Assembly: GCF_020514095.1 (NCBI RefSeq)
Contig: NZ_VTKY01000004.1
Location: forward strand, 105,374 to 169,373
Reading direction: 5' to 3'
DNA length: 64,000 nt
From: Synechococcus sp. MU1643
GTDB lineage: Bacteria > Cyanobacteriota > Cyanobacteriia > PCC-6307 > Cyanobiaceae
The notes beneath the pieces are model-generated. The model searched no databases and had not been told where the DNA came from. It was given only the letters and a program-made list of their open reading frames with translations. Positions 28,857 through 38,304 of the stretch are shown piece by piece. Every line of letters starts with the position of its first letter. Position 1 is the stretch's first letter. The position numbers were made by a program, and so were the translations under genes.

Positions 28857-29618
28857 CTGGGATCCCCAACCATCCTGCTGTTCGACATCGATGGTGTAAT
28901 CCGCGATGTAGCGGGCAGCTACCGACGGGCCCTCCAATGCACCGTGCAGCACTACTGCGGTTGGCAGCCCAGCGCTGATGCCATCGATGCATTGAAGGCC
29001 GAAGGAGCCTGGAACAACGACTGGGACGCCAGCCTTGAACTGCTGCGGCGCCATGGTGCTGAGCTGCCGGATCGCGCCGCGCTGATCGATGTCTTCAGCC
29101 GCTTTTACTTCGGGGGTGATCCGGAAGGGGACCCCAGCCAATGGACGGGCTTCATCGGCGATGAGCCTCTTCTGGTGGACGCCAGTTTTTTCGCCACGCT
29201 GTCGCAGCGCAAGCTGCGCTGGGGATTTGTGAGCGGGGCTGAGCCGCCCTCAGCCCGCTTCGTGCTGCAGCAGCGCCTTGGGCTCCAGGATCCGCCCTTG
29301 ATCGCGATGGGCGATGCCCCCGACAAACCGGACCCCACAGGCTTGATCCGCCTGGCCAAAGCCCTCGGAGCGGATAGCGAGGGAGCGCAGGTGGCCTATC
29401 TCGGCGACACCGTGGCCGATGTGCACACCGTGGTTCAAGCCCGAAAACGCTGGCCAGAACAACAGTTCGTCAGTCTTGCGGTGGTGCCGCCTCACCTGCA
29501 GAGCGAAGAGCAGGCTGCGGCGCGCGAAACCTATGAACAACGGCTGAGGGAGGCCGGCGCTGATCAAGTGCTGACGGACACCAAAGCCTTGCTGTCCTGG
29601 GAGGGAGCCACCGCGTGA
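28857..29618 (+). CDS. HAD-superfamily hydrolase (TIGR01548-like); start codon non-canonical
   Basis: HAD phosphatase-like protein of about 250 residues. Motif I LLFDIDGVIRD is encoded from about 28875, then NNDWDASLELLRRHG, motif II-like GFVSGA, motif III-IV GDAPDKPDPTGL and VAYLGDTVADV. The in-frame region upstream of motif I runs from a stop at 28827-28829 without ATG, GTG or TTG; CTG at 28857 is the first plausible start. The first GTG (28944) would remove the nucleophilic Asp. The stop overlaps the next gene's GTG (GTGA). The substrate is unknown; some TIGR01548 genes sit near histidine biosynthesis. Confidence 0.8.
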   Translation: MGSPTILLFDIDGVIRDVAGSYRRALQCTVQHYCGWQPSADAIDALKAEGAWNNDWDASLELLRRHGAELPDRAALIDVFSRFYFGGDPEGDPSQWTGFIGDEPLLVDASFFATLSQRKLRWGFVSGAEPPSARFVLQQRLGLQDPPLIAMGDAPDKPDPTGLIRLAKALGADSEGAQVAYLGDTVADVHTVVQARKRWPEQQFVSLAVVPPHLQSEEQAAARETYEQRLREAGADQVLTDTKALLSWEGATA

Positions 29619-30676
29619 GGGCAGCTGTCCTCCGCGAAACTCCGCTGCTGATCGGAGTGCTGACCCTGGCCGGCCTCGCGACCACCAACCTGCTCGACTG
29701 GCTGCTGCGGCAGCCCGCCCTGCCCGTGCTGACGGGCCTTGCCTTGCTCAGTGTGCTGGTGCTGTTGATGGCGCGGGGGGTGGCGCACCATGCCGATCAA
29801 CTGGCAGAGCGCCTCGGGGAACCACTGGGAACCTTGGGGCTGACAGGGTCCGTGATCGTGATTGAACTGGCCCTGATCGCCTCCACGATGCTGACGGGTG
29901 AGAGCAACCCGACCCTGGCACGCGACTCGATGTTCTCGGTGCTGATGATCGTGCTCACGGGAGTCAAGGGCATGACCTTGATCGTGGCGGCGAGGGTGCA
30001 GCGACAGGGGCGCACCCAGCCGATGCAGCCGGAGGAGCTAGCGGCTGTGAACCAGAGCGGTTCGAGTGCCTACATCAATCTGATCACCACCATCAGTGTT
30101 CTGGCACTGGTGCTGCCCAACTTCAGCCAGGACAGCCTCGAAGCCAACTACTCCCTGCCGATCAACTGGCTGCTGACGTTTGTGTCGATCAGCCTCTACG
30201 GGATTTTTCTGCGCGGCCAGGTTGGCCGTTACCGCAACCTGTTTCTCGATACCGCTCAGCAACAAACCTCCGGGTCCCTCTCCCTCGCGGACAGCACTGC
30301 GGAGGCCCCCACTCCCCCGGGCGAAGCCGAAGGATCGCTCCTGAAGAACGGAGCTCTTATGGCGGCTGGGCTGCTGGTGCTAGTGCTGATCGCGGAATCA
30401 ATGGGGACGTTGATCGAAACAGGGATCAACGATCTTGGTTTGCCCAGTTCCCTCGGCGGCCTGCTTGTGGGCTTGCTGGTGGTCGCACCGGAAGCGCTCA
30501 ATGCTTTTCAGGCCGCTGGGAAAGGAGAGTTGCAGCATTCACTCAACACTCTCTATGGGTCGTCCCTCTCGACCCTCTGTCTCACGGTGCCGGCGGTTCT
30601 GGCGATCGGCGAATTCACGGGCACCGCCGTGATCCTGGGGCTGGATCCACTCGAATCAGTGCTGCTGGTGAGCTGA
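29615..30676 (+). CDS. Ca2+/H+ antiporter (ChaA-like, CaCA superfamily), apparently short at the C-terminus
   Basis: 353-residue polytopic membrane protein starting GTG 29615. Both alpha repeats of cation/Ca exchangers are visible: LGTLGLTGSVIVIELALIAS with ESNPTLARDSMFSVLM, and GGLLVGLLVVAPEALNAFQAA with LNTLYGSSLSTLCLTVPAV. About ten membrane helices can be drawn. The chain ends at LDPLESVLLVS, where relatives continue through one more helix and a short tail. Only 18 bp separate the stop from the convergent pepP, so the missing segment is not in another frame. It is coupled to the HAD gene by a 4-bp overlap. Confidence 0.85.
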   Translation: MRAAVLRETPLLIGVLTLAGLATTNLLDWLLRQPALPVLTGLALLSVLVLLMARGVAHHADQLAERLGEPLGTLGLTGSVIVIELALIASTMLTGESNPTLARDSMFSVLMIVLTGVKGMTLIVAARVQRQGRTQPMQPEELAAVNQSGSSAYINLITTISVLALVLPNFSQDSLEANYSLPINWLLTFVSISLYGIFLRGQVGRYRNLFLDTAQQQTSGSLSLADSTAEAPTPPGEAEGSLLKNGALMAAGLLVLVLIAESMGTLIETGINDLGLPSSLGGLLVGLLVVAPEALNAFQAAGKGELQHSLNTLYGSSLSTLCLTVPAVLAIGEFTGTAVILGLDPLESVLLVS

Positions 30677-30694
30677 TCCGCGATCTGATCTTGA

Positions 30695-32020
30695 TCAGCG
30701 TTCCATTGCCTCAACGCTCTTGAGGGCACCCGCGGTGAGCACCTCATGGCCGGTCTCGGTAACGGCAACGTCGTCTTCGATGCGAATGCCGATGCCTTTC
30801 CAGCGATCATCGATCTCAGGCTGTCCATCCGGCACGCTGAGGCGATCGCTGACGTAAAGGCCGGGCTCAACGGTGAGCACCATGCCTTGCTCGAGAGGCG
30901 CAGGTTGCTCACCGAGCCGGTAGGCCCCCACATCATGCACATCCAGACCCAGCCAATGGCCGGTGCGGTGCATGTACAGGTGACGGTAATCGCCTCGCTC
31001 GATGATGCCGTCCACATCCCCGATCAGCAGGCCCAGGTCCACCAGGCCCTCAACCAGAATTCGCAGGGCTGTGTCGTGCACCGCCTCCGCGGTGCCACCG
31101 GGAGCCACAACAGCCACCGCAGTTTCCTGGGCCTCCAGAACCAGGCTGTAGAGCTCCCGCTGTTCCGCCGTGAAGCGGCCATTCACCGGGAAGCTGCGGG
31201 TGATGTCGCCGTTGTAGTAATCCTCCAGGGAACAACCGGCATCGATCAGCAGCAGGTCGCCGTCCTGAAGCGGGGCAGTGTTGGCGGTGTAGTGCAGCAC
31301 GCAGGCGTTATCACCGCCAGCGACGATGGATCCGTAGGCCGGACCGCGGGCCCCATTGCTCCGGAAGTGAGCTTCCATCGCCGCCTGCACCTCAGCCTCG
31401 TTCATGCCCGGACGGGTGATCGATCGGGCCAGCTCGTGGGCTTCTGAGGAGATGCGACAGGCCTCCCGCAGACGCTCCAACTCATGGGGCTCCTTGCGCA
31501 GGCGCAGGCGATGCAGGATCGGTGTTGGCGCCACCAGGCCCAGGGCCGCCGTCCCAGTGCGGGCATAGGTATCGAGTTGCCGCCCCCAGGCCGAGAGCAC
31601 CATCGACTCCACCGATGTGTGGCGGCCCACCCGGAAGGCGATGGCTTCGGCACCGGCGAGGTATTCGGGCAGTTTTTCGCTCAGCTGATCCAGGGGATGG
31701 GCCACATCAGCGCCGTAGCGCTCCAAAGCTCCTTCTGTGCCCCAGCGGAAGCCGGTCCACACCTCAGCTGCCGGGTCCTTGGGCTGCACAAACAGCACGT
31801 AGCGCTCGCCCTCCGGTCGGTGCGGCAGCAGCAGAGCCACCGCGTCCGGTTCATCAAAACCGGTGAGATAAAAGAAATCGCTGTCCTGTCGGAAGGGCCA
31901 CTCGCAATCGGCGTGATGGGTCGCCAATGCCGCGGCCGGAATCACCGCGGCGGCAGCGCCGAGTTGCTCCATGAACAGAGCGCGACGACGCGCGTGGATG
32001 CCGGAGTCGAAACCGTTCAC
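30695..32020 (-). CDS. pepP: Xaa-Pro aminopeptidase (aminopeptidase P)
   Basis: 441-residue M24B metallopeptidase releasing N-terminal residues ahead of proline. The N-terminal creatinase-like domain (ALFMEQLGAAAAVIPA, FYLTGFDEPDAVALLL) precedes the pita-bread catalytic domain with the metal ligands in LLIDAGCSLEDYYNGDITRS, HRTGHWLGLDVHDVG, VLTVEPGLYV and RIEDDVAVTE. The length is normal. Confidence 0.95.
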   Translation of the reverse strand: MNGFDSGIHARRRALFMEQLGAAAAVIPAAALATHHADCEWPFRQDSDFFYLTGFDEPDAVALLLPHRPEGERYVLFVQPKDPAAEVWTGFRWGTEGALERYGADVAHPLDQLSEKLPEYLAGAEAIAFRVGRHTSVESMVLSAWGRQLDTYARTGTAALGLVAPTPILHRLRLRKEPHELERLREACRISSEAHELARSITRPGMNEAEVQAAMEAHFRSNGARGPAYGSIVAGGDNACVLHYTANTAPLQDGDLLLIDAGCSLEDYYNGDITRSFPVNGRFTAEQRELYSLVLEAQETAVAVVAPGGTAEAVHDTALRILVEGLVDLGLLIGDVDGIIERGDYRHLYMHRTGHWLGLDVHDVGAYRLGEQPAPLEQGMVLTVEPGLYVSDRLSVPDGQPEIDDRWKGIGIRIEDDVAVTETGHEVLTAGALKSVEAMER

Positions 32021-32107
32021 AGCAGCAGAGCGTTCAGAGGAACAGGATGGCAGTTGGCAAGGCCGAACTGGCCAGGGCCTCTACGATGCAGGGAGTCTCA
32101 GACGGCA

Positions 32108-33106
32108 ATGAGCTCCGATCTCCTGGTGCTGTTGCTGTTGGTTTTAGTCGTGCTGCTGGGCTCGGCCCTGTGCTCCGGAGTTGAAGCCGCCCTGCTGACG
32201 GTGAGTCCGATCCGGGTGCATGAGCTGGCTGCCCGGGATCGCCCCGTGGCCGGGGCCAGGCGGCTGGCGCAGTTGCGTCAACGGCTGGGGCGCACCCTGT
32301 CGGCTCTAGTGATCGCCAACAACGGCTTCAACATTTTCGGCAGCCTGATGCTGGGCGGTTATGCCGCCTGGGTGTTCGAGCAGCGCAACATCAGCGGTGT
32401 GGCCCTGCCGGTGTTCTCTGTGGGCCTCACCATCCTGGTGATCCTGCTGGGGGAAATCCTCCCCAAAGCCCTCGGCAGCCGTCTGGCCCTGCCGGTGGCC
32501 CTGGCCAGCGCGCCCCTGTTGCATTGGCTCGGGCTGGCACTAAGGCCGCTGGTGCTTTTGCTGGAACGGATGCTGCCGGCCATCACCGCCGAAGCGGAAC
32601 TCAGCACCAATGAAGAGGAGATCCGTCTGCTGGCCCGCCTGGGCTCCCAGAAAGGAGAAATCGAAGCTGATGAAGCCGCGATGATCGGCAAGGTGTTTCA
32701 GCTGAACGATCTCACCGCCCGCGACCTGATGACGCCGCGGGTGGCTGCGCCCACCCTGGACGGCAGCCTGAGCATCGAAGCCCAGCGGGCCAAGCTGATG
32801 AGTACCAACGACCCCTGGTGGGTGGTGCTCGGCGATCAGGTGGACAAGGTGCTTGGCGTGGCCAGCCGCGAAAGGGTGCTCACCGCCTTGTTGGAGAACC
32901 GTGGGCTGCTCACGCCCGTTGACCTCTGCGAACCGGTGGAATATGTGCCGGAAATGATCCGAGCAGATCGGCTGTTGACGGGCTTCCGGCGCGACAGCAG
33001 CGGCGTGCGCGTGGTGGTGGATGAATTCGGTGGCTTCGTTGGCGTGATCGGGGCCGAATCCGTGCTGGCAGTGCTGGCGGGCTGGTGGCGCAAGCCGGCA
33101 GCATGA
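32108..33106 (+). CDS. CNNM/HlyC-type membrane protein with DUF21 and CBS domains
   Basis: 332 residues. The N-terminal DUF21 membrane domain has four helices (DLLVLLLLVLVVLLGSAL, LSALVIANNGFNIFGSLMLG, LTILVILLGEILPKALGS, LLHWLGLALRPLVLLLERM) and the conserved SGVEAALL start. It is followed by a CBS pair (LTARDLMTPR, VLTALLENRG, VRVVVDEFGGFVGVI). Members of this family (CorB, YtfL, CNNM) are implicated in Mg/Co transport or efflux. The large C-terminal CorC domain is absent. It begins a tightly overlapping cluster with the GTPase, nadD and nadE. Confidence 0.88.
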   Translation: MSSDLLVLLLLVLVVLLGSALCSGVEAALLTVSPIRVHELAARDRPVAGARRLAQLRQRLGRTLSALVIANNGFNIFGSLMLGGYAAWVFEQRNISGVALPVFSVGLTILVILLGEILPKALGSRLALPVALASAPLLHWLGLALRPLVLLLERMLPAITAEAELSTNEEEIRLLARLGSQKGEIEADEAAMIGKVFQLNDLTARDLMTPRVAAPTLDGSLSIEAQRAKLMSTNDPWWVVLGDQVDKVLGVASRERVLTALLENRGLLTPVDLCEPVEYVPEMIRADRLLTGFRRDSSGVRVVVDEFGGFVGVIGAESVLAVLAGWWRKPAA

Positions 33107-34398
33107 ACGGGATGCAACCCACCCCGCCCCACACCGTTGAACGCTGCCAGCTGCTGCTGGAGCGCTGGCGCAGCCAGCTGCAGCTGAGCGCCCGGGAGCG
33201 GGGACTGCTGGGGGGTGAATTGCAGCTGTTGGATCGCCAGCTGCAACGGCTGCAGCAACGACGCCTGCGGATTGCCCTATTTGGTCGGGTTGGGGTCGGC
33301 AAATCCAGCCTGATCAATGCCTTGATCCGCCGGCCGCTGCTGGAGACGGATGTCGCCCACGGCAGCACCCGGCGTCAACAGGCGGTGGACTGGCCCGTGG
33401 AGATTGCCGGGCTGACCAGGGTGGAATTGGTGGACACCCCCGGCATTGATGAAATCGATGCCGGGGGGCGGGCTCGCTTGGCCTCTCGCGTGGCCATGGG
33501 TGCCGACCTGGTGCTGCTGGTGGTGGACAGCGATCTGACCCGGGCTGACCTGGAGGCCTTAAACACGCTGCTGGAGAGCGGCAAGCCCCTGCAGCTTGTG
33601 CTGAACCGCAGCGACCGCTGGCCGAAGCAGGAACGCGCCGCGCTGCTGCGCAGCATCGGCGCCAGGCTTCCTGTGGATCTGCCGATCACCGCGGCAGCGG
33701 CAGCGCCCCGCAGGCCCCAGATCCAGGCTGATGGGCGGGTGCGCAGCACGATCACGACGCCGCAGGTGCAGGATCTGCGAAAGCAGCTCTGCCAACAGCT
33801 GGAGAACGAAGGCACCCTGCTGCTGGCGATCCAGTCGCTGCGCCAGGCCGACCGCTTCCAGAGGGCCTGCCAAGAACTGCGGCTGCAGCAGCACCGCCAC
33901 ACGGCCCAAAGCCTGATCGGTCGTTATGCAGCCGCCAAGGCCACTGGCGTGGCCGTCAACCCTGTGATGGCGTTGGACATGGCAGGAGGCATGGCCTGCG
34001 ACACCGCCCTGGTGCTGCAGCTCAGCCGTCTTTACAACCTGCCGATGACACCAGCAGCGGCACGACTGCTGCTCACCCGACTCTCCAGCCACAACGCCCT
34101 GCTGGGAGGCGTTCAGCTGGGGCTGGCGGCCCTGAAGCAAGCACTGCTGCTGCTGGTGCCGGTAAGCGGCGGCGGCAGCTTGGCCCCGGCAGCCCCAGTG
34201 GCCCTTGCCCAGGCCGCCCTGGCGGTGCATGCCAGCCGGCGAACGGGGCGTCTGGTCGCCCAGCAATTGCTTCGACGACGCGGCGGTCAACCGGGGGCCC
34301 TGCTGCGCCGCCTGGCCGAACGGGATCCCGTGGTGCACCACTGGCTGTTGCGCTGGCCCAAAGCCCTGGAGCAGGATCTACAACCGCTGCTGCCCTGA
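33103..34398 (+). CDS. HSR1-like GTPase with C-terminal hydrophobic domain (DUF697-like)
   Basis: 431 residues. The G domain has G1 FGRVGVGKSSLINAL, G3 VDTPGID and a divergent G4 NRSD. A coiled Gln/Leu-rich N-terminal stretch precedes it. After the G domain come helical segments and a Gly/Ala-rich hydrophobic region (AVNPVMALDMAGGMACDTALV, LLLVPVSGGGSLAPAAPVAL) typical of DUF697-type membrane-associated GTPases of cyanobacteria. ATG 33103 overlaps the upstream stop in an ATGA arrangement. The function is unknown. Confidence 0.82.
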   Translation: MNGMQPTPPHTVERCQLLLERWRSQLQLSARERGLLGGELQLLDRQLQRLQQRRLRIALFGRVGVGKSSLINALIRRPLLETDVAHGSTRRQQAVDWPVEIAGLTRVELVDTPGIDEIDAGGRARLASRVAMGADLVLLVVDSDLTRADLEALNTLLESGKPLQLVLNRSDRWPKQERAALLRSIGARLPVDLPITAAAAAPRRPQIQADGRVRSTITTPQVQDLRKQLCQQLENEGTLLLAIQSLRQADRFQRACQELRLQQHRHTAQSLIGRYAAAKATGVAVNPVMALDMAGGMACDTALVLQLSRLYNLPMTPAAARLLLTRLSSHNALLGGVQLGLAALKQALLLLVPVSGGGSLAPAAPVALAQAALAVHASRRTGRLVAQQLLRRRGGQPGALLRRLAERDPVVHHWLLRWPKALEQDLQPLLP

Positions 34399-34399
34399 G

Positions 34400-34981
34400 A
34401 TGATCGCTGCTGCTATCGCCTTGCTGGGCACCAGCGCCGATCCACCCACCCGCGGCCATCAGGTGCTGCTGGAGGGGCTTCTGAACCGCTACGCCCAGGT
34501 GGCGACCTGGGCCAGCGACAACCCCCTGAAACAGCACGATGCTCCCCTGGCGTTGCGGGCGATGCTGCTCGGCCAGCTGGTGCAGCAACTGCAGGATGAA
34601 CGGCTGGAGCTGGCCCAGCATCTGAGCAGCCCGTACACCTTGATCACCTTGCAGCGGGCCGCAAAGCATTGGCCTGAGCGGGACCTGGTGTTTGTGGTCG
34701 GTAGCGATCTCGCCGGCCAGATTCCCCGCTGGAAACAGAGCGATTGCTGGCTGCCGCAGTGCCGTCTAGCGATCGCCCCGCGCAAGGGTTGGCCCCTCGA
34801 GGAAGCCACGCTGCAGGCGCTGCGCGATCTGGGTGGACGGGTGGAACTGCTGGATCTGGAGGTTCCTGCCACCGCCAGTTCGCAACTGCGGCAGCAACCC
34901 AATGAAGCTCAGATCCCTGAAGCAGTGTGGCCGCTTTTGCTCCAGCACAATCTTTATGGCCTTTCGGGGAGCCCCTGCTGA
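34400..34981 (+). CDS. nadD: Nicotinate-nucleotide adenylyltransferase
   Basis: Adenylates NaMN to NaAD in NAD synthesis. From ATG 34400 the 193-residue protein has the nucleotidyltransferase start IALLGTSADPPTRGHQVLLE, in which the usual (H/T)xGH reads TRGH, followed by RDLVFVVGSDLAGQIPRW and the late VPATASSQLR, the ISSTxIR counterpart. It is coupled to nadE by one base (TGATG). Confidence 0.9.
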   Translation: MIAAAIALLGTSADPPTRGHQVLLEGLLNRYAQVATWASDNPLKQHDAPLALRAMLLGQLVQQLQDERLELAQHLSSPYTLITLQRAAKHWPERDLVFVVGSDLAGQIPRWKQSDCWLPQCRLAIAPRKGWPLEEATLQALRDLGGRVELLDLEVPATASSQLRQQPNEAQIPEAVWPLLLQHNLYGLSGSPC

Positions 34982-36666
34982 TGCGCATCGCCCTGGCCCA
35001 ACTCAACCCCGTTGTCGGCGACTTCAAGGGGAATGCCGCCCGGATCCTGGAAGCAGTGCGCAGGGCGGAGGAGCAAGGTGCAGAACTGGTGCTGACCCCG
35101 GAGCTCTCCCTCTGGGGCTATCCCCCCCGGGACCAGTTGCTCGAGCCGAGCCGCATCCAGCAGCAGGACACGGCGCTGCAGTGGCTGGTGAACCAACTCA
35201 ACAGCAGCGTCACCCTGTTGGTGGGTGCTGCGCTGCCGGCCGCAGATGCCCGCAGCCCACGGCTGCTCAATGGTGTGGTGCTGGTGAATCGCCTGGGCTG
35301 GCGGCCGATTGCTCAGAAACAGCTGCTGCCCAGTTACGACGTCTTCGATGAGCGGCGCTACTTCCGCCCCGGCGATGGCCCCTGCCTGCTCGCCCTGCCC
35401 AACGGAAAGCGACTGGGACTCACCATCTGCGAAGACCTCTGGGTAGATGACGGCCTGCAGCGCGAGCGCCTTGACGGACCGGATCCCATCGATCAACTGA
35501 TCCCCGAACAACCTGATCTGGTGATCAATCTGGCGGCATCCCCCTTCGATGCCGCCAAGCCAGCCTTGCGCCAACGGTTGGCGGCGGCGGCGGCACGACG
35601 CCTCAACTGTCCACTGATCTACCTCAATCAAGTGGGGGGCAACGACGAGCTGGTGTTCGACGGGGCCAGTTTTGTGGTGGAAGCCGATGGGGCTTTACAG
35701 CTGGAGCTTCCCGTTTGTGAGGAGCACCTCGCGGTATGGGATAGCGGCCATCCCGCCACTGTGCAGTCCCGGGGCCAGATCCAGCCGATGGATCCCTTGG
35801 AGCGGCTGTTCAGAGCCCTAGTGCTTGGGGTGCGTGACTATGCCAGAAAATGCGGGTTCAAACAGGCATTGCTGGGGTTGAGCGGCGGCATCGACTCAGC
35901 GCTGGTGGCCGTGATCGCCACCGCAGCCCTGGGGAACGAGGCGGTCTCGGCGCTGTTGATGCCCTCCCCTTGGAGCTCCTCAGGATCCATTGACGATGCC
36001 TTGGCCTTGGCCGAAAGGTTGGGGCTGCAGACCAACACAGTGCCCATCGCCGGCCTGATGAACGGCTACGACCAGGCCCTCAGCGCACCGCTTGGGGAAA
36101 CACCCCAGGGCGTGACGGCGGAAAATCTTCAATCGCGAATTCGCGGCACCCTGCTGATGGCCGTGGCCAACCAGCAGGGCCAACTGCTACTCACCACCGG
36201 GAACAAATCCGAGCTGGCCGTGGGTTATTGCACCCTCTACGGCGACATGAACGGCGGGCTAGCGGTTATTGGCGATCTCTACAAAACCAGCGTGTTTTCG
36301 CTGTGCGACTGGCTCGACAGCGACGCAGCCCGGAACTGCCGCCAAGCCCTGGGGCTTCCGGTGCAAGGGGAGCTGGTGGGTAAAACGATTCGACGCAAAC
36401 CCCCCAGCGCCGAGCTGCGGCCCAACCAGAAAGACAGCGACTCCCTGCCCGACTACGACGCGCTGGATGCTCTGCTCAAAGCTCTGATCCAAGAGCGACA
36501 GTCCGGAACAACCCTTGTGGCCGCCGGCCATGATCCCGCTCTGGTGGAGCGGGTGGAACGGATGATGAAACGGGCCGAGTTCAAGCGACGCCAAGCGGCA
36601 CCCTTGCTCAAGGTGAGCCCCCAGGCCTTCGGCAGCGGTTGGCGGTTACCAATTGCAGCGGCCTAA
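34981..36666 (+). CDS. nadE: Glutamine-dependent NAD(+) synthetase
   Basis: Last step of NAD synthesis: amidates NaAD using glutamine. 561 residues in two domains. The N-terminal nitrilase-type glutaminase has AELVLTPELSLWGYPPRD, KQLLPSYDVFDERRYF and the nucleophile region LTICEDLWVDD. The C-terminal PP-loop synthetase has LGLSGGIDSALVAVIA at about residue 298, GNKSELAVGYCTLYGDMNGG and IRRKPPSAELRPNQKDSDSL. Together with nadD this covers two consecutive pathway steps. Confidence 0.96.
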   Translation: MRIALAQLNPVVGDFKGNAARILEAVRRAEEQGAELVLTPELSLWGYPPRDQLLEPSRIQQQDTALQWLVNQLNSSVTLLVGAALPAADARSPRLLNGVVLVNRLGWRPIAQKQLLPSYDVFDERRYFRPGDGPCLLALPNGKRLGLTICEDLWVDDGLQRERLDGPDPIDQLIPEQPDLVINLAASPFDAAKPALRQRLAAAAARRLNCPLIYLNQVGGNDELVFDGASFVVEADGALQLELPVCEEHLAVWDSGHPATVQSRGQIQPMDPLERLFRALVLGVRDYARKCGFKQALLGLSGGIDSALVAVIATAALGNEAVSALLMPSPWSSSGSIDDALALAERLGLQTNTVPIAGLMNGYDQALSAPLGETPQGVTAENLQSRIRGTLLMAVANQQGQLLLTTGNKSELAVGYCTLYGDMNGGLAVIGDLYKTSVFSLCDWLDSDAARNCRQALGLPVQGELVGKTIRRKPPSAELRPNQKDSDSLPDYDALDALLKALIQERQSGTTLVAAGHDPALVERVERMMKRAEFKRRQAAPLLKVSPQAFGSGWRLPIAAA

Positions 36667-36739
36667 ACCAGGCCCAGCTTTGAGATGTGGCGGGTTCCGC
36701 GCGGCGGAGCCAGATTGAAAGGATCCCCTTGACGCCGCC

Positions 36740-37879
36740 ATGGCCGCCTCCGTCCTCTCGGCCCCTATGGCCAGCATCGGTGTGCCGAAGGAGATCAAGC
36801 TCGATGAGCAGCGCGTGGCGCTGACCCCCGACGCGGTGCGGGAGCTCGTGAGCCAAGGCTTGGAGGTGCGCATCGAAGCCGGAGCCGGAGCTGGAGCGGG
36901 AATCGGTGACGAAGCATTCGCCGCCGCAGGTGCTCAGCTGGTGAGCCGCGACGAGGCCTGGGGCGCCCATTTGGTGGTGAAAGTGAAGGAACCGCAGGCG
37001 GAGGAATTTGCTTATCTGCGGAAGGACATGGTGCTATTCACCTACCTGCACCTGGCCGCCTATCCCAGCGTTGGGGAAGCCCTGCTGGAAGCAGGCACCG
37101 CCGCCATCGCCTACGAAACCGTGCAGCTGGAGAACGGCAGCCTGCCGTTGCTCGCACCGATGAGCGAAATCGCGGGGCGCTTGGCGGCCTAGGTTGGAGC
37201 TCACCTTCTGGAGAAACCCCACGGCGGTCGCGGCGTGCTGATCGGAGGCTGCACTGGCGTACAGCCGGCCCGGGTGGTGGTGCTTGGCGCCGGCACCGTG
37301 GGCTGGAACGCCGCACGAACGGCCGCCGCCATGGATGCCGAGGTGTTGCTGCTCGACCGCTCGCCCCAGCGGTTGCGCAGCCTTGAAGCCGACCGTCGCG
37401 GTCGGTTGATGAGTGTGGTGAGCAGCCGCGGGCTGCTGGAACGGTTGGTGCCGACAGCGGACCTGGTGATCGGGGCCGTGCTCACCCCCGGGGGTCGGGC
37501 CCCCACCCTTGTGGACGAGGGAATGGTGCAGCAAATGCGCCCTGGCTCGGTGATCGTGGATGTAGCGATCGACCAGGGGGGCTGCATCGCCACCAGCCAG
37601 GAAACGACCCACCGCGATTCCACTGTGACCATCCACGGCGTGCAGCACTACGCCGTGGGCAACATGCCAGGCGCGGTGCCATTCACCTCAACCGAAGCCC
37701 TGGTGAGCGTGACACTTCCCTACATCCTGGGCATCGCCGGGCGAGGTCTGGAGGAATCGGTGACGGAACGGCCCGAGCTGCTCTCCGGGCTGAACACGGT
37801 GCAGGGATCGGTGTGCCATCCCGGCGTAGCCAAAGCCCTAGGCGTGCCACCTCGGCATCCGATGGCCTGCCTGCGTTAG
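36740..37879 (+). pseudogene. ald: Alanine dehydrogenase interrupted by an in-frame amber codon
   Basis: Alanine dehydrogenase catalyses the NAD-linked interconversion of alanine with pyruvate and ammonia. The first part encodes GVPKEIKLDEQRVALTPDAV, LFTYLHLAAYP and PLLAPMSEIAGRLAA, then TAG at 37190-37192. The same frame continues with VGAHLLEKPHGGRGVLIGG, the NAD motif VVVLGAGTVGWNAARTA, GAVLTPGGRAPTLV and NMPGAVPFTSTEAL to the end at 37879. Relatives have Gln at the stop position, so a single CAG-to-TAG transition explains it. Either the gene is a recent pseudogene, the base is an error, or the stop is read through. Everything else, including length (379 codons), is intact. Confidence 0.9.
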
Positions 37880-38304
37880 CACTCCAAATGGAGTGCACCC
37901 ACATAGAGCCAAGGGCCATCCTCCGCGCCATCGCGACGCTGAAACAAGGAGGTTTCCTTCAGCACCCCTCCCCGATAACGGGCTTCAAACTGCACTGTTC
38001 CCTCCAGATCCCGCGGACCGCCGCCGCTGACTGCGAGAACGGTCAAGCCGAGCCAACGGGGCTGCCGGCAACTCTGCTCCAGGGAATTGCGCCGCTGCTG
38101 TGCAGGAACATCCGGCTCAGGATGGGTGACCAGCAGATAGTCGATTTCGCCGCGCGCAAAGGCTGAATATCTGGAGCGCATCAACTGCTCAGCCGTTTCA
38201 GCAAGCTGATCTCCGCGATGCAAGGGCCCACAGCAGCTGCCATAAGCACCGCCCCCACATGGGCAAGGGCTCTGATCGAGGGCTCCACCAAAACCGCCAG
38301 GCAT
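37876..38304 (-). CDS. YchJ family SEC-C motif protein
   Basis: 142 residues from ATG 38304. A Zn-binding SEC-C-like start (SPCPCGGGAYGSCCGPLHRG) is followed by the YchJ/UPF0225 core AEQLMRSRYSAFARGEIDYLL and later TVQFEARYRGG. The function is unknown. Its start overlaps the stop of the DUF3326 gene (TAATG), so the two are coupled. The 3' end overlaps the ald 3' end by 4 bp, tail to tail. Confidence 0.85.
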   Translation of the reverse strand: MPGGFGGALDQSPCPCGGGAYGSCCGPLHRGDQLAETAEQLMRSRYSAFARGEIDYLLVTHPEPDVPAQQRRNSLEQSCRQPRWLGLTVLAVSGGGPRDLEGTVQFEARYRGGVLKETSLFQRRDGAEDGPWLYVGALHLEC

